From assembly GCA_964643965.1 (NCBI GenBank), contig CAZXVH010000123.1:1-14695 (forward strand): 14,695 nucleotides of DNA, given 5' to 3'. Numbering within the stretch: the first letter of the stretch is position 1; every line of letters starts with the position of its first letter. The notes under the pieces are model-generated. The model saw nothing but the letters and a program-made list of their open reading frames with translations. It ran no database searches and was not told the origin of the DNA. The translations under genes were made by a program, and so were the position numbers. The stretch comes from GCA-2746795 sp964643965. Lineage in GTDB: Bacteria > Chloroflexota > Anaerolineae > Promineifilales > Promineifilaceae. Below are positions 13,605-14,695 of this stretch, piece after piece.

Positions 13605-14695
13605 ATGACACGTGAAGCTGTAATTGTGGCGGCCAAGAGAACGGCCGTTGGTAAATCGAAGAAAGGCACGACGCGCAATTGGCGGTCTGACGACATGGCG
13701 GCGAGTGTGATTAAGGCGTTGCTGGCTGAGGTGGGTGACAAGCTTGATCCGCAGGAAATTGATGACGTGATCATCGGCTGTGCCATGCCCGAAGGGTCGC
13801 AGGGGCTGAACTTTGCCCGTTCTATTTCTATTTTGGCGGGACTGCCGGTGGATGTGCCGGGCATGACGGTCAACCGCTTCTGCTCCAGCGGTTTGCAGAC
13901 GATTGCGATGGCCGCCGAACGCATCATTGCCGACGGCGCTGATGTGATTATTGCGGGTGGCGCGGAAACGATGAGTTTGGTTCCCATGACGGGATTCCGC
14001 ATCAGCCCCAACCCGTGGCTGGCGGAAAACGCGCCGGAAGTGTACATGGGCATGGGTCTGACGGCCGAACAAGTCGCCACGGAATATAATGTGAGCCGGG
14101 CGGAACAGGATGAATTTGCGTATAAGAGCCATATGAAAGCGATGGCGGCGAGGGAAAACGGCCGTTTCAAAGATGAAATCGTCCCGTTAGAAATCGAAGA
14201 GGTCACGGCTGGCGCGAATGGTCCCGTGCGCCAAACCGTCATCTTTGACACCGACGAACATATCCGACCAGAGACGACGGTTGAGGGTCTGGGTAAACTG
14301 CGCCCCGTCTTCAAACAGGGCGGCTCGGTGACGGCGGGCAACTCGTCGCCGTTGAGCGATGGCGCGGCGGCGGTGATTGTGATGGAACGCAAGAAAGCGG
14401 AAGCGCTGGGCTTGACGCCGCTTGTCAAGTTTGTGGGCTTTAATGTGGGCGGCGTGCGCCCTGAGGTGATGGGCATTGGCCCGATTGCGGCCGTGCCGCG
14501 CTTGCTGAAGCGTACCGGCGTGGCGCTGGACGACATCGACTTGATTGAGCTGAACGAGGCGTTTGCCGCGCAGTCGGTGGCGGTGATGCGCGAGTTGGGC
14601 TTTGATGAAGCGAAGACGAACGTGAACGGCGGCGCGATTGCGCTGGGTCATCCGCTGGGCTGTACGGGCGCGAAGCTGACGGTGCAGATCATCAA
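13605..14695 (+). CDS. fadA: Acetyl-CoA C-acyltransferase (3-ketoacyl-CoA thiolase), 3' end outside window
   Basis: It cleaves 3-ketoacyl-CoA with CoA to acetyl-CoA and a shortened acyl-CoA, the last step of beta-oxidation. The frame is open for 363 codons to the window edge without a stop; about 30 residues are missing compared with typical thiolases of about 390. Motifs: EAVIVAAKRTAVGK at the N-terminus; VNRFC93SSGLQT with the acyl-accepting cysteine; GGAETMS; GNSSPLSDGAAAV; LIELNEAFAAQ; and NGGAIALGH349PLGCTGA with the catalytic histidine. The second catalytic cysteine (CxGGG) should lie just beyond the edge. GGAG precedes the ATG. It follows the fadN-like gene in the same order as Bacillus fadN-fadA. 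It carries two AACGGCCGTT copies, read as TAV and NGR. Confidence 0.96.
   Translation, partial: MTREAVIVAAKRTAVGKSKKGTTRNWRSDDMAASVIKALLAEVGDKLDPQEIDDVIIGCAMPEGSQGLNFARSISILAGLPVDVPGMTVNRFCSSGLQTIAMAAERIIADGADVIIAGGAETMSLVPMTGFRISPNPWLAENAPEVYMGMGLTAEQVATEYNVSRAEQDEFAYKSHMKAMAARENGRFKDEIVPLEIEEVTAGANGPVRQTVIFDTDEHIRPETTVEGLGKLRPVFKQGGSVTAGNSSPLSDGAAAVIVMERKKAEALGLTPLVKFVGFNVGGVRPEVMGIGPIAAVPRLLKRTGVALDDIDLIELNEAFAAQSVAVMRELGFDEAKTNVNGGAIALGHPLGCTGAKLTVQII

Noticed and set aside
13320..14536. Long minus-strand frames across fadN end and fadA
   Set aside because: They are antisense to clear thiolase coding sequence with Cys93 and His349 motifs and show no family similarity.

Overview
The window looks like a scaffold from a Chloroflexota (Anaerolineae-like) bacterium, probably a metagenome-assembled genome. 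This is inferred, not proven. The signs are a single-chain glycyl-tRNA synthetase, a secreted protein with a 'VYLPMI' motif after its signal peptide, proline/tyrosine-rich linkers, intergenic 'word' repeats (TAGTCG, CAATCG, ACTGTAAACTG) and a genome-signature palindrome AACGGCCGTT found 15 times. A 100-N scaffold gap points to short-read assembly.

Layout. 1-178: two low-complexity tandem repeats, the second with strong G-quadruplex potential on the minus strand. 174-1457 (-): secreted LysM/M23 peptidase. 1561-2955 (+): glycyl-tRNA synthetase with its own sigma70-type promoter. 2743-3459 (-): short-chain dehydrogenase whose C-terminal third is lost and replaced by antisense readthrough into glyQS. 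3460-3751: gene-free region with a near-consensus promoter, two operator-like sites and a 14-bp tandem repeat. 3752-5219 (+): folate genes folK and folP. 5280-7724 (+): two acyl-CoA dehydrogenases that look like the two unlike subunits of a heteromeric enzyme. 7825-8073: orphan Phd/YefM antitoxin. 8187-10866: two AT-richer genes, for a membrane-anchored beta-propeller protein and a secreted clan GH-A-like glycosidase. 10982-13521: fadN-type 3-hydroxyacyl-CoA dehydrogenase/enoyl-CoA hydratase fusion, broken only by a false assembly gap. 13605 to the window end: fadA thiolase, cut by the edge.

How it fits together. The acyl-CoA dehydrogenases, the FadN-like fusion and the thiolase together cover the four steps of a beta-oxidation cycle, as in the Bacillus fadNAE set. 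Here the set is split by a roughly 3-kb AT-richer segment (antitoxin, propeller, glycosidase) that contains no copy of the AACGGCCGTT signature and is probably a later insertion. folK and folP supply two consecutive steps of dihydropteroate synthesis. Three gene junctions of the beta-oxidation cluster carry imperfect inverted repeats built from short repeated words; two of them run directly into an almost identical ribosome-binding site.

I see no rRNA, tRNA, CRISPR array or transposase, and no convincing intrinsic terminator. The most notable signals are the iterated palindrome, the word-repeat hairpins between genes, the G4 tract, the twin operator, the catalytic/non-catalytic acyl-CoA dehydrogenase pair and the false gap.
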